Shown here in pieces: positions 25,068-33,347 of a stretch of 48,325 bases of DNA (positions within the stretch are counted from its first letter, which is position 1; each line of letters starts with the position of its first letter). Location: NCBI GenBank assembly GCA_905212085.1, contig CAJMDF010000012.1, forward strand, positions 1 to 48,325, in the 5' to 3' direction. The position numbers and the translations under genes are program-made. Below the pieces are notes generated by a model. The model made no database searches. It saw nothing but the letters and a program-made list of their open reading frames with translations, and was not told where the DNA came from. This DNA is from an uncultured Clostridium sp. Lineage in GTDB: Bacteria > Cyanobacteriota > Vampirovibrionia > Gastranaerophilales > Gastranaerophilaceae.

Positions 25068-25589
25068 CTACGCAAGTTCATATTCAAAAAAATTATCACA
25101 ATAATCGTATTCAAAAGGAATTATGGTTGTTATAGATTCAGCTGTAACTGAAATAATTCCCCATTTGCCATCTTTTTCCTGATGAATATAAATACTGTCA
25201 TGCACAGAGATAGTTCGTCCATATTGGGTAAATGGTAAGATTTTACTTTCTGTCTTTTGTTGAAAAATTGTTTTGCCGTTAAAGTGAACTTTTTTGCAAG
25301 TATTACCTTTTTCTAAAGTGTAACCGTCTGGTCGCTGATAAATATAATCATACTCGCACGGAATAACGATTTTGCCACGATTATCCATAACTCCGCAGAG
25401 TGATTCGTTGTTGTAAATAATTACTTGATCGGCTTCGTTAAAACTTCCAAACGGATAATATTCTGTTTTAAAAAGGACTTCACCATTTTTATTTATACAA
25501 AAAGTTTCATTACAGTCAAAAGTTTTGACAAAGGATTTCCCTCGACTAAAATCTGTTGCTGATATAAATTTATTTCTTAATTTTTTCAT
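25068..25589 (-). CDS. WG-repeat protein, N-terminal part ending at an in-frame TAG
   Basis: WG (KWG) repeats are short beta-hairpin units of unknown function: LCGVMDNRGKIVIPCEYDYI, KDGKWGIISVTAESITTIIP and FEYDYCDNFFEYELA are visible. The frame meets TAG and continues in phase with more repeats, so the intact protein would be about 267 residues. The start at 25589 overlaps the stop of the DUF2924 gene (ATGA), implying coupling; an earlier in-frame ATG at 25622 would overlap further. It is either a nonsense mutation or a suppressible amber. Confidence 0.7.
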   Translation of the reverse strand: MKKLRNKFISATDFSRGKSFVKTFDCNETFCINKNGEVLFKTEYYPFGSFNEADQVIIYNNESLCGVMDNRGKIVIPCEYDYIYQRPDGYTLEKGNTCKKVHFNGKTIFQQKTESKILPFTQYGRTISVHDSIYIHQEKDGKWGIISVTAESITTIIPFEYDYCDNFFEYELA

Positions 25590-25972
25590 TTCACCAATCC
25601 AAAAAATTTCTTTCCATTCCAACGGGTTCCTGTAATTTCATTTGCAATTGAAGAAAGACTTTTATATATTTTGCCAGAGAATTCATAACCACTGTCGAGT
25701 TTTGTAACTTCATATTTGATTCCTTTGAATTCCCGAATAAGTTTCGTTCCGGTCTTTACTTCAAATGGGGTAGAGGGGGTAAATGTGGAGATTCCTTTTT
25801 CATAATTCTCTACAAGTTTGTCGATTTGTTTTTGTAGGGATTTTTCAAGACAGTTATTTTCTTTTTGCCATTTTATATATTTTTCAGCATAAGCCTTGTG
25901 AATATGTTTGGGCAAATCTGTGGCAAAAATCCTTTTCCATTCTTTTTCGACTTGTGTTCTGTTTCTTTTCAT
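25586..25972 (-). CDS. DUF2924 domain protein
   Basis: 128 residues. The C-terminal part has the DUF2924 pattern: GTKLIREFKGIKYEVTKLDS, GYEFSGKIYKSLSSIANEIT and GTRWNGKKFFGL. DUF2924 genes are commonly found next to recombinases of the type encoded downstream, in prophage-like elements; their function is unknown, and a role as DNA-binding or recombination partner is inferred. GAGGT precedes the ATG. It is coupled to the WG-repeat gene by a four-base overlap. Confidence 0.85.
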   Translation of the reverse strand: MKRNRTQVEKEWKRIFATDLPKHIHKAYAEKYIKWQKENNCLEKSLQKQIDKLVENYEKGISTFTPSTPFEVKTGTKLIREFKGIKYEVTKLDSGYEFSGKIYKSLSSIANEITGTRWNGKKFFGLVK

Positions 25973-25992
25973 TAAGTTACCTCTTTTAACAG

Positions 25993-26041
25993 CATTGCTC
26001 TTTGTTTAAGACTTTTCAAGCCGTCAAACACAAATCTTTTC
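25993..26041 (-). repeat. dispersed intergenic repeat, copy D
   Basis: Minus strand: GATTTGTGTTTGACGGCTTG, AAAAGTCTTAAAC, AAAGAGCAATG. Lies between the second FtsZ-like gene and DUF2924 and overlaps the 3' end of the former. Confidence 0.6.
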
Positions 26042-26566
26042 AATAACTTCCATATATTTTTCATCCAAAAGATTAAAAATATCAGTCATACTGATTTGAA
26101 CCGGGTATTTTTTAGAATCAAATTCAACAGTGATGACTTCGCACAAATTTTCGATATACGAAATCGTTTCAACTGCATGGTGTTTGCGACGGTTTCCTTC
26201 CCACTCAAACGGCAGGCTTGCCAGAACTTTTACGTACTTGTTGTTATCCAGAGCCAAATCAACAAGCTGTTTTGATGCCCCGCAAGATGTTCCGCCGCCA
26301 AGAGGAGCAATAATAATCCAATTTGAAAGCTTTCCTATTCTGTCCAAAATCTGTAATTTGTTTTCCCTAAGAGATAATTCCCCCTTAACAACATCGCCGC
26401 CTGTGGATAATCCGTTACAGGTTTTTAGACCGATACAAAAACCGGAATACTTTTCAACAACATTCTTATCCGTATCAACGAAAAGTTTTTCGATTTTGAG
26501 TTTAACTTTAGATAAAGCATTGCAACCGCCCCTGCCAACTCCGATTATAACTGTGTTCTCAAGCAT
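26024..26566 (-). CDS. FtsZ/tubulin-like GTPase, GTPase domain only (copy 2)
   Basis: 180 residues, a second and more diverged FtsZ N-terminal domain: VIIGVGRGGCNALS, LFVDTDKNV, the tubulin signature variant PLGGGTSCGASKQLVDLA, LASLPFEWEGNRRKHHA, and a final helix in the position of H7 (FNLLDEKYMEVIEKI). Like copy 1 it stops before the T7 loop. Two genes that end at the same structural point argue against random decay and for a function of isolated GTPase domains, perhaps as a pair. AAGGAGG precedes the ATG. A 29-nt promoter box lies just upstream. Confidence 0.75.
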   Translation of the reverse strand: MLENTVIIGVGRGGCNALSKVKLKIEKLFVDTDKNVVEKYSGFCIGLKTCNGLSTGGDVVKGELSLRENKLQILDRIGKLSNWIIIAPLGGGTSCGASKQLVDLALDNNKYVKVLASLPFEWEGNRRKHHAVETISYIENLCEVITVEFDSKKYPVQISMTDIFNLLDEKYMEVIEKICV

Positions 26567-26584
26567 TTTGACCTCCTTATTATT

Positions 26585-26613
26585 TATATTAACAAGAAGC
26601 TATGTCAATTGCG
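26585..26613 (-). promoter_or_regulatory. element promoter box 3
   Basis: Minus strand: CCGCAA, TTGACA, 11 bases, TAATAT. It lies 18 bp before the second FtsZ-like gene. Confidence 0.6.
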
Positions 26614-26714
26614 GTGGAATAATAAAACAAAAAATGTAAATTATATTAAGTTCTCAATACTGCTTAGGACAACTGGTTTCGGAGTTTTATATATCTAAAT
26701 TACATTCATAGAGG

Positions 26715-26743
26715 TTGAAATGAGCATTTAAATAGTTTATAAT
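26715..26743 (+). promoter_or_regulatory. sigma70-type promoter for the methyltransferase operon
   Basis: TTGAAA, 17 bases, TATAAT, 45 bp before the ATG. This is an ordinary promoter layout, unlike the 29-nt boxes elsewhere in the element. Confidence 0.65.
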
Positions 26744-26788
26744 GCACTCGTGAAGTAGTTTTCTAAGGTTTAAATAAGGGGAAACGCA

Positions 26789-28048
26789 ATGATAATAACT
26801 AATAAGCTGGTTACAGTTAAAATTAAAGATTTAAAACCGAATAAAAATAGTGCAAGATTACATAGTGAAAGAAATAAACATGTATTATGCTCTGCGGTAC
26901 AGCATTTCAAGATTCTTAATCCGCCAATGGTTGACCAGAATAAAAATATTATTGCGGGGAATTTAAGGTATGAAGTTGCAAAAGAACTCGGATATGAAGA
27001 AATTCAGGTTATCCAAATCGAACATCTTTCAAAAGACGATATTAGAGCATTTATAATTGCTGAAAACAAAATCGCAGAAATGGCAGGTTGGGATAAGGAA
27101 ATTTTAAAAATTGAACTTCAATACTTGACAGATATCGGTTATGACACAACTTTAACCGGATTTGATATTGCAGAAATAGACCTTATAATAAATGATGCTG
27201 TAATTGAAAATAATTCAGAAGATGAACTACCTGCGGATTCAGTGGTTGAAGCCCGTTCCAAATTTGGTGATAAGTGGAAGTTAGGCAGACACATCCTCGT
27301 AAATGGGGATTCTACAGAACGTAAATTTTATGAATTTCTCTTAAATGATGAAAAAGCCAATATTTCATTTGTGGATTTCCCTTATAACGTTAAAATACAA
27401 GGAAACGTCACAACGAAAAAGCATCATAAAGAATTTCATCAAGCATCCGGCGAAATGACTAAAGCTGAATTCACAGCTTTTTTAAAAACAGCTATGACAT
27501 TAATAAAAGAATTTTCAACAGACGGCTCAATTCATTTCGGGTGTATGGACTGGAAACATATTGAAGAAATTATAACCGCCGGCAATTCAGTTTTTGATGA
27601 ACTCAAAAACGTATGTATCTGGGACAAAATAACTGCGGGGCTTGGTAGTCTTTACAGGTCACAATATGAAATGATATTTGTTTACAAAAATGGCACAGCC
27701 CCTCATGTAAATAATATTCAGTTAGGAACGTATGGACGTTATCGAACAAATATTTGGACTTATCAAGGAATGCATGTTTCAAATCCTCAAGCTGCAGAAC
27801 TGCTTAAATGGCACCCTACACCAAAGCCTTGTGCATTAATAATGGATGCACTTATAGATTGTTCCAAGCCTAACGACATAGTTCTTGATAATTTTGCCGG
27901 TTCCGGATCAACCCTTATTGCCGCCGAAAAAATTCAACGCAGTGCTCGATTGATCGAAATAGACCCGCATTACTGCGACATTATAATCCATAGATTTGAG
28001 ACACTCACAGGTAAAAAAGCCGAATTTATAGGTAATATAGGAGAATAA
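26789..28048 (+). CDS. ParB-like/DNA methyltransferase fusion
   Basis: 419 residues. The N-terminal ParB/sulfiredoxin-like domain (KIKDLKPNKNSARLHSERN, then MVDQNKNIIAGNLRYEVAKE) is followed by a beta-class N6-adenine/N4-cytosine methyltransferase. Motif IV is D195-F-P-Y-N, where DPPYN is usual, so one catalytic-motif proline is replaced by phenylalanine. The SAM-binding motif is intact near residue 369 (NFAGSGSTLIAAE), and the WHPTPKP block is typical. Such fusions are common in phages, next to terminase genes, and methylate phage DNA. AAGGGG precedes the ATG. It is the first gene of a three-gene operon with DUF5681 and terminase. Confidence 0.9.
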   Translation: MIITNKLVTVKIKDLKPNKNSARLHSERNKHVLCSAVQHFKILNPPMVDQNKNIIAGNLRYEVAKELGYEEIQVIQIEHLSKDDIRAFIIAENKIAEMAGWDKEILKIELQYLTDIGYDTTLTGFDIAEIDLIINDAVIENNSEDELPADSVVEARSKFGDKWKLGRHILVNGDSTERKFYEFLLNDEKANISFVDFPYNVKIQGNVTTKKHHKEFHQASGEMTKAEFTAFLKTAMTLIKEFSTDGSIHFGCMDWKHIEEIITAGNSVFDELKNVCIWDKITAGLGSLYRSQYEMIFVYKNGTAPHVNNIQLGTYGRYRTNIWTYQGMHVSNPQAAELLKWHPTPKPCALIMDALIDCSKPNDIVLDNFAGSGSTLIAAEKIQRSARLIEIDPHYCDIIIHRFETLTGKKAEFIGNIGE

Positions 28049-28051
28049 ATA

Positions 28052-28420
28052 ATGACAGATACTAATAAAGATTATGAAGTCGGATATAAAAAACCTCCAA
28101 AGGAATATCAATTCAAACCAGGAGTTAGCGGAAACCCCAAAGGTAGACCTAAACTAATTCAAGATTTTAAATCAGACTTTCAAGATGAGTTGGAAGAAGT
28201 TATAACCTTAAAAGAGGGTGGCAATATTAAGACGATGACTAAACAGCGAGCTTTGATTAAAAGGCTTATAACAAATGCCCTTAACGGGAATGCTGCATCA
28301 ATAAAACTTGTAACAAGTATTATGAGTTCTTTACCGATAAAACCAAAAGACATTGAAGCCAATTTATCAATAGAAGATGCACAAATTCTTAAAGATTTCA
28401 TTGAAAGGAATGCAAAATAA
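28052..28420 (+). CDS. DUF5681 domain protein (small-terminase position)
   Basis: 122 residues with the DUF5681 hallmark: GYKKPPKEYQFKPGVSGNPK, then GRP. A helical region follows (RALIKRLITNALNGNAASIK). DUF5681 proteins sit directly upstream of large terminase genes, as here, and may act as the DNA-recognition (small terminase) partner; that role is inferred from position. GGAG precedes the ATG. The stop overlaps the terminase start (TAATG). Confidence 0.85.
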   Translation: MTDTNKDYEVGYKKPPKEYQFKPGVSGNPKGRPKLIQDFKSDFQDELEEVITLKEGGNIKTMTKQRALIKRLITNALNGNAASIKLVTSIMSSLPIKPKDIEANLSIEDAQILKDFIERNAK

Positions 28421-29895
28421 TGGATGATAAAAGAATTTTACAAGCTGCAATGAGATCTGATTTTTATACATTCGTGCAAAAATCATTTTACGAAGTTGAT
28501 AACTCGCAAACATTTATTCCGGCAGCGTATTTAGAAATTATGACAGATAAATTACAACAGTGTGCAGAAGGAAAAATAAAGAGATTGATAATCAATATCC
28601 CTCCAAGAAAAATGAAATCACTTCTTGCCTCAATAGCGTTGCCAGCATGGTTACTTGGGCGAAATCCAAATGAAAGAATTCTGTGCGTAAGTTATTCTCA
28701 AGAATTGGCAAATAAATTTTCAAGAGACAGAAAAAAGCTGATGAACTCAGATTTTTATAAAGGAACTTTTGCAACAAGATTAAATCCTAATAAACAAACA
28801 GAAAACCTGCTTGAAACAACTAAAAACGGCTACTGTTATGCAACATCTGTAGGCGGTACATTAACTGGCTTTGGAGGTACATACATAATAATTGATGATC
28901 CGATTAAAGCTGACGAAGCACTTTCTCAAACAATACGTGAAAGCGTAAACGATTGGTACGATAATACATTATCTTCCAGACTTGATAACAAAAACGATGG
29001 TGTAATTATTCTTGTAATGCAACGTTTACACATTGATGATTTAACAGCACATTTACTCAAACAAAATGGTTGGGAAGTTCTGTCATTACCTGCCATAGCT
29101 AATTCAGATAAAACTTACACTTTATCTAACGGAAAAGAAATTACCATAAACGCCGGAGAGGTCTTATGTCCGGAGATAGAACCACTTGAAGAAATATTAA
29201 AACTTCAAAAGACAATGAGTAATTATAATTTTTACGCACAGTATATGCAAGAACCGATTCCGGAAAAAGGAAACATTCTTGATTTTAATAAATTTAAGTA
29301 TTTTGATGAAGTCCCGTCTGGCGGAACAGTATTCCAAAGTTGGGATATAGCTTTTAAAACAGGACGGAATAATGATTATACCGTATGTATTACAGCTGTT
29401 GAACACGAAGGAAATATCTATATAACAGATATTTACAGAGAAAAAATTGATATTGCAAACTTGCCTGTAGAAATAATGTGCCGGTCACAAATGTTTCAAT
29501 GTAAAAATATGATTATTGAAGCTACAACAAGTACGGAATTTTTATTACAGACTCTTGCACAAAGGGGGATTTATCCAATAAAATATACCCCGAAAGATTC
29601 AAAAGAAATCAGAGCCAATTATGCATCCGAACCATTGGAATACGGAAAGATCTTTTTAAAACGAAATGCTTCCTGGTTAGACGATTTTAGAGCTGAAATA
29701 GTATCATTTCCGTACGGACGACATGATGATCAGGTTGATGCATTTTCGCAATTAATTATTGAACGTAAGCAAAAAACTTTTGTAACTTCAACACTTGAAC
29801 GAGTTAATGCAATGGCAAACTATGTAAAATCGGAAGAATATCAAGCAAGAAAATATGTTCGATTTAAAAGATTAGTACTTGATAAATTATTCTAG
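28420..29895 (+). CDS. phage terminase large subunit
   Basis: 491 residues, ATPase plus nuclease for DNA packaging. The ATPase part has a Walker-A region IIPPRKMKS-like (actual INIPPRKMKSLLAS near residue 59, where PPRxGKS is usual: Met replaces Gly) and Walker B YIIIDDP near residue 155. The RNase-H-like nuclease has SWDIAFKTGRNNDYTV near 307 and GRHDDQVDAFSQL near 435. The gene looks complete. No portal, protease, capsid or tail gene follows; the next genes are on the opposite strand. It ends with TAG. Confidence 0.93.
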   Translation: MDDKRILQAAMRSDFYTFVQKSFYEVDNSQTFIPAAYLEIMTDKLQQCAEGKIKRLIINIPPRKMKSLLASIALPAWLLGRNPNERILCVSYSQELANKFSRDRKKLMNSDFYKGTFATRLNPNKQTENLLETTKNGYCYATSVGGTLTGFGGTYIIIDDPIKADEALSQTIRESVNDWYDNTLSSRLDNKNDGVIILVMQRLHIDDLTAHLLKQNGWEVLSLPAIANSDKTYTLSNGKEITINAGEVLCPEIEPLEEILKLQKTMSNYNFYAQYMQEPIPEKGNILDFNKFKYFDEVPSGGTVFQSWDIAFKTGRNNDYTVCITAVEHEGNIYITDIYREKIDIANLPVEIMCRSQMFQCKNMIIEATTSTEFLLQTLAQRGIYPIKYTPKDSKEIRANYASEPLEYGKIFLKRNASWLDDFRAEIVSFPYGRHDDQVDAFSQLIIERKQKTFVTSTLERVNAMANYVKSEEYQARKYVRFKRLVLDKLF

Positions 29896-29897
29896 TT

Positions 29898-31022
29898 TTA
29901 CAAAAAATTTAACCGGCAAAAATCTTTAAACTGACACCATTTGCAAAATTTTTCAGATGGTGTCGGGTTAAATTTATATGATTTAATGTCAGAAATTGCT
30001 GTTTTAAATTTTTGCACTATTTCACAGCATTTTTCGTCAGAAAGTGTTAGTGTAAAATTGTCTGTAAATTCGTCCGGAAAGATAAAGGTTGTTTCTTTTA
30101 CAGTTTTACCGGTTTGTTTTTCAAAGTAGTATTTGTATAACCCAATTTGATTATAATAATCTTCGTGGTCGCCGCCTTCACAAATTGATTTTTCATTTTT
30201 AGCACTGCCGGTTTTGTAATCATAAATTGTAAAAGTTCCGTCATCATTTTTATCAATTCTGTCGATAATTCCTTTAAATTTCACGTCATCAATTTCTAGT
30301 TCAATCTTTTTTTCCGTTGCGTATAAGTTTTTTACAGGAGTGTTGCAGAGTTGGATGTAATATTCAGACAGGGCTTTTTCACCTCTTTCTTCATGAATAT
30401 TCCGCTGCTGCAAACTTGACATAGGTTGATTATCTAATTCTTGTTTGAAACTATTTATAAATTCCTCTTTTGTAGGATAACAGCCGTTTTTTATAGCAAA
30501 ATTTAAAGCGAATTCACAGGCGGAATGCACAGCAGAACCATAACTAACTGAGTCGGGATTTCCGTCTTTCGCACTTAAGTCCAGAATATAATTATATAGA
30601 TACTGTCGTGGACATTTCAAATATGTATTTATAGAACTTGGTGAAAAAGACCTGCCTTCAAGCTTTTTATCAACAAGCGAACAGAAATCTTTTTCGTAAT
30701 CATAATCATTTTTTATTAAAGCTTTTGTTTGTTCCGTCCAATAAGAATCAACGTTAAACGTAAACGGTTCGGGCTCAGTTTCAAATAAATCTTCAAAGCC
30801 GGAAATAAATGAGGTTGGAGTTTGTGCGACACCATTTATTGATTTTGGATAAGAAAGCCTTAATGTATGTTTTGCCCTTGTCATACCAACATACATTAAT
30901 TTTATAGCATCAGATATTTTCATTTCTTTCAATTCAGTTTCACTCTTATATTCTTCAATCGGAATAATTGGTTTTAGTGAACGGCTGCTGCTTTCCCAGT
31001 CTTTCTTTTTTAATGTCGGCAT
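29898..31022 (-). CDS. UvrD-type helicase C-terminal part with AddB-like Fe-S nuclease (after in-frame TAG)
   Basis: It continues the frame of the gene at 31071-32942. Codons just before the first ATG (31022) encode LSTYHSAKGREFEYVY, a helicase motif, directly after a TAG. Then comes MYVGMTRAKHTLRLSYP (motif VI), followed by a PD-(D/E)xK nuclease: GIIDRID near 257 and YDYKTG near 270. Cysteines at about 136 (CPRQY), 360, 363 and 369 (CKWCQFKDFC) match the four-cysteine iron-sulfur staple of AddB/Cas4-like nucleases. With the upstream part this would be a helicase-nuclease of about 1015 residues. As written it is truncated at the N-terminus unless the TAG is read through. Confidence 0.8.
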   Translation of the reverse strand: MPTLKKKDWESSSRSLKPIIPIEEYKSETELKEMKISDAIKLMYVGMTRAKHTLRLSYPKSINGVAQTPTSFISGFEDLFETEPEPFTFNVDSYWTEQTKALIKNDYDYEKDFCSLVDKKLEGRSFSPSSINTYLKCPRQYLYNYILDLSAKDGNPDSVSYGSAVHSACEFALNFAIKNGCYPTKEEFINSFKQELDNQPMSSLQQRNIHEERGEKALSEYYIQLCNTPVKNLYATEKKIELEIDDVKFKGIIDRIDKNDDGTFTIYDYKTGSAKNEKSICEGGDHEDYYNQIGLYKYYFEKQTGKTVKETTFIFPDEFTDNFTLTLSDEKCCEIVQKFKTAISDIKSYKFNPTPSEKFCKWCQFKDFCRLNFL

Positions 31023-31070
31023 ATAGACATATTCAAATTCCCGTCCTTTTGCAGAATGGTAAGTTGAAAG

Positions 31071-32942
31071 CTAAACGGCATTCACCGTCACCGGTGCTTT
31101 ATCTGTTTTAATTGCAATATCATCTGTCAAACACATTTCAAGATATTCTACAAAATCTTCAAGGCTGATTTTTTTATAAACAGTTGAAAAATCAACGGCT
31201 TCATCAACAATCTTTTTCAAACCTGCAATATTTTCCACACGATTTACTTCAGAATTGATATAATAATCAATAATGCTTGTCTTTGAGCCGATTTCAAGAA
31301 TTACATTTTTTAAGGTTTCATTAGTCTTGTACTTCTGCAAATATCTAAAAGTTTCAACAAAATTCTTAAATTTTTCAGGTTCATTCAAATCCTCAAGAGA
31401 AACAGAATCAAAAATATCATTCAAACTTTTACAATGGGATTTTCTCTCGTATAAAATTTCTAAATCTTTTGCGTTTAAATTAAAAGGTCTTGACAGCATA
31501 AGTTTGAAGAATTTATCTGAATGAAGTTCCGGATTTACAAGCATTTGCATGTAATAAATCAAGACAGTGGAAGATTTTATTTCAAATATGCTTTTACCCT
31601 CTTTTAATTCTGATGGAATATTTCGGGCTTTAAGCATTTCTGCAAAAGTTGCAAGCTCGGCATTCCCGCGTGTCAAAATTGCAATTTCCGCTAAATTCTT
31701 CTCTCCGTTTTTGTTAACAGGACAATCCGGAGAATTTACAAGTTGGACTATTTCTTCAACAATTTCCTGATACTCCTGCAAAATGTCAGCGTATCTATAA
31801 AGACGAACTTTTTTATCTTTTATAATTACATCTTCATTTTTTGCAATTAAAGATTTATCTATATTGTACTTTTCAAACTTAGGATTATTTTCTAAGCGTC
31901 TGCTGTCAAGTTCTGCAATTTTCCGTGAAATATCAAGAATACTCTGAGTGGAACGCATATTTTCTTTAAGGCAAATAACTTTTGTCTGAGGAAATTCTTC
32001 CAAAAATTTTTCAATAGTATCAAGTCTGGCTCCCTGAAATGTGAAAATTATCTGGTCATCATCACCAACAACAAATACATTTTCAGTGTCCAAGGCTTTT
32101 GTAAGTTGAAATATGAGTTCATTTTGGTTTTTATTTGTATCCTGATACTCGTCAACCAGAATGTATTCATACTTATTGGTAATTTTGGATAAAAAAGCAA
32201 AATCTTCTTCAAACTTATCCAAAACAAGATTAATCATATCGCTGAAGTCTAAATAATGCTGTTCTTCCATTTTAGATTGATAAAGTTCATAAAACTTCCA
32301 CAACTCTTCTGCTTTTTCAATTTTTGTTTCAAGGTTTTCAATCCCGCCGGTCAATTTTTTCGTAATTTTTTCACCTTTTTCGGATTTTTCTCTTAACTCA
32401 TTTTTAAGTGCAATCAACTGCGGTTTCCAATCCGGATTATTTTCAAGGTTTGCAAAATATTTTTCTTTTGTAAGCCTGTTTGATTTGATAGCATTAATTC
32501 CGTCTTTAATATCTTTAATAAAATAATAAGGATCATTGCGTTTAGTTCTGTAAACTTTTGAATTGATTTCGTCTATACATTCTTTCATCAATGAAACAGA
32601 AACTGCTGAAGATATAACCCTGATATTTTCTGAAAGTTCAAAGTCTGTTGTGTTTTCGGAAATAATTTCATTACAAAATCCATGATATGTGTAAACATTA
32701 ACTCCGACATCGGATTTTTGTAATTCCTTTTCAAGTCTGGTTCGAACTTCATTAGTTGCAGCATCAGAAAAAGTCAGACACAAAATCTTTTCAGGCGAAA
32801 TACCTCGTTCAATCATTGATTTTATACGCTGAATCATTGTAAAAGTTTTGCCTGTCCCGGGACCGGCGAGTACAAGATACTTACCATCAATATTATCTAT
32901 ACATTCCTGTTGTTTTGAATTTGGTTTAACTATTGATTTCAT
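31071..32942 (-). CDS. UvrD/Rep-type helicase N-terminal part (ends at in-frame TAG)
   Basis: Superfamily 1A DNA helicase: Walker A AGPGTGKT (26-33), Ia LCLTFSDAATNEVRTRL, Walker B DEYQDT near 262, motif III VVGDDDQIIFTFQGA near 292, and motif IV CLKENMRST. The frame ends at TAG in the middle of VTVNAV-stop-LSTYHSAKG, exactly before the motif that contacts nucleotide and DNA, and the remaining motifs and a nuclease follow in the same frame. The start overlaps the preceding gene (ATGA). It belongs to the WYL-led operon. Confidence 0.88.
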   Translation of the reverse strand: MKSIVKPNSKQQECIDNIDGKYLVLAGPGTGKTFTMIQRIKSMIERGISPEKILCLTFSDAATNEVRTRLEKELQKSDVGVNVYTYHGFCNEIISENTTDFELSENIRVISSAVSVSLMKECIDEINSKVYRTKRNDPYYFIKDIKDGINAIKSNRLTKEKYFANLENNPDWKPQLIALKNELREKSEKGEKITKKLTGGIENLETKIEKAEELWKFYELYQSKMEEQHYLDFSDMINLVLDKFEEDFAFLSKITNKYEYILVDEYQDTNKNQNELIFQLTKALDTENVFVVGDDDQIIFTFQGARLDTIEKFLEEFPQTKVICLKENMRSTQSILDISRKIAELDSRRLENNPKFEKYNIDKSLIAKNEDVIIKDKKVRLYRYADILQEYQEIVEEIVQLVNSPDCPVNKNGEKNLAEIAILTRGNAELATFAEMLKARNIPSELKEGKSIFEIKSSTVLIYYMQMLVNPELHSDKFFKLMLSRPFNLNAKDLEILYERKSHCKSLNDIFDSVSLEDLNEPEKFKNFVETFRYLQKYKTNETLKNVILEIGSKTSIIDYYINSEVNRVENIAGLKKIVDEAVDFSTVYKKISLEDFVEYLEMCLTDDIAIKTDKAPVTVNAV

Positions 32943-33343
32943 GAATTATCCTTTATTACGTTTAAAATTTTACACTGCTCAATATTAGGACATTTATATT
33001 TTACTCCTGTAGAATAAAGTACAAATGTACATAATTTATTTTTTGATTTATGGCAAAAAGTTTGTTCAAATTGTTCACAACTGCTATCTTTATATAATGG
33101 GCAAAGTTCACACTTGTCATCAGCACACATTTTGGGAACAAAATTAAATGTTATATCAAAATTAATAGGATAGCAATTACTGTTATAAAACTCAGATTCT
33201 TTTTCATTATATTTTTCTCTTAAAAATTTTGAGGAGTTAATTGATGAATTATTAAGCACTTCATCCCAAAAACATTCAATAAATTTTGGATTATTATTCC
33301 ATACATCTCCCGGCAGTTCTATATCGGAAATGTTTTGCCTCAT
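32939..33343 (-). CDS. cysteine-rich hypothetical protein (134 aa)
   Basis: Unknown family. Cysteines are dense in the C-terminal half: CADDKCELCPLYKDSSC (C-x4-C-x2-C-x7-C), then TFCHKSKNKLC and KCPNIEQC, suggesting a zinc or iron-sulfur site. It is the third gene of an operon: its start follows the previous gene by four bases and its stop overlaps the helicase start (ATGA). Tight coupling suggests it works with the helicase-nuclease. Confidence 0.75.
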   Translation of the reverse strand: MRQNISDIELPGDVWNNNPKFIECFWDEVLNNSSINSSKFLREKYNEKESEFYNSNCYPINFDITFNFVPKMCADDKCELCPLYKDSSCEQFEQTFCHKSKNKLCTFVLYSTGVKYKCPNIEQCKILNVIKDNS

Positions 33344-33347
33344 AGCT

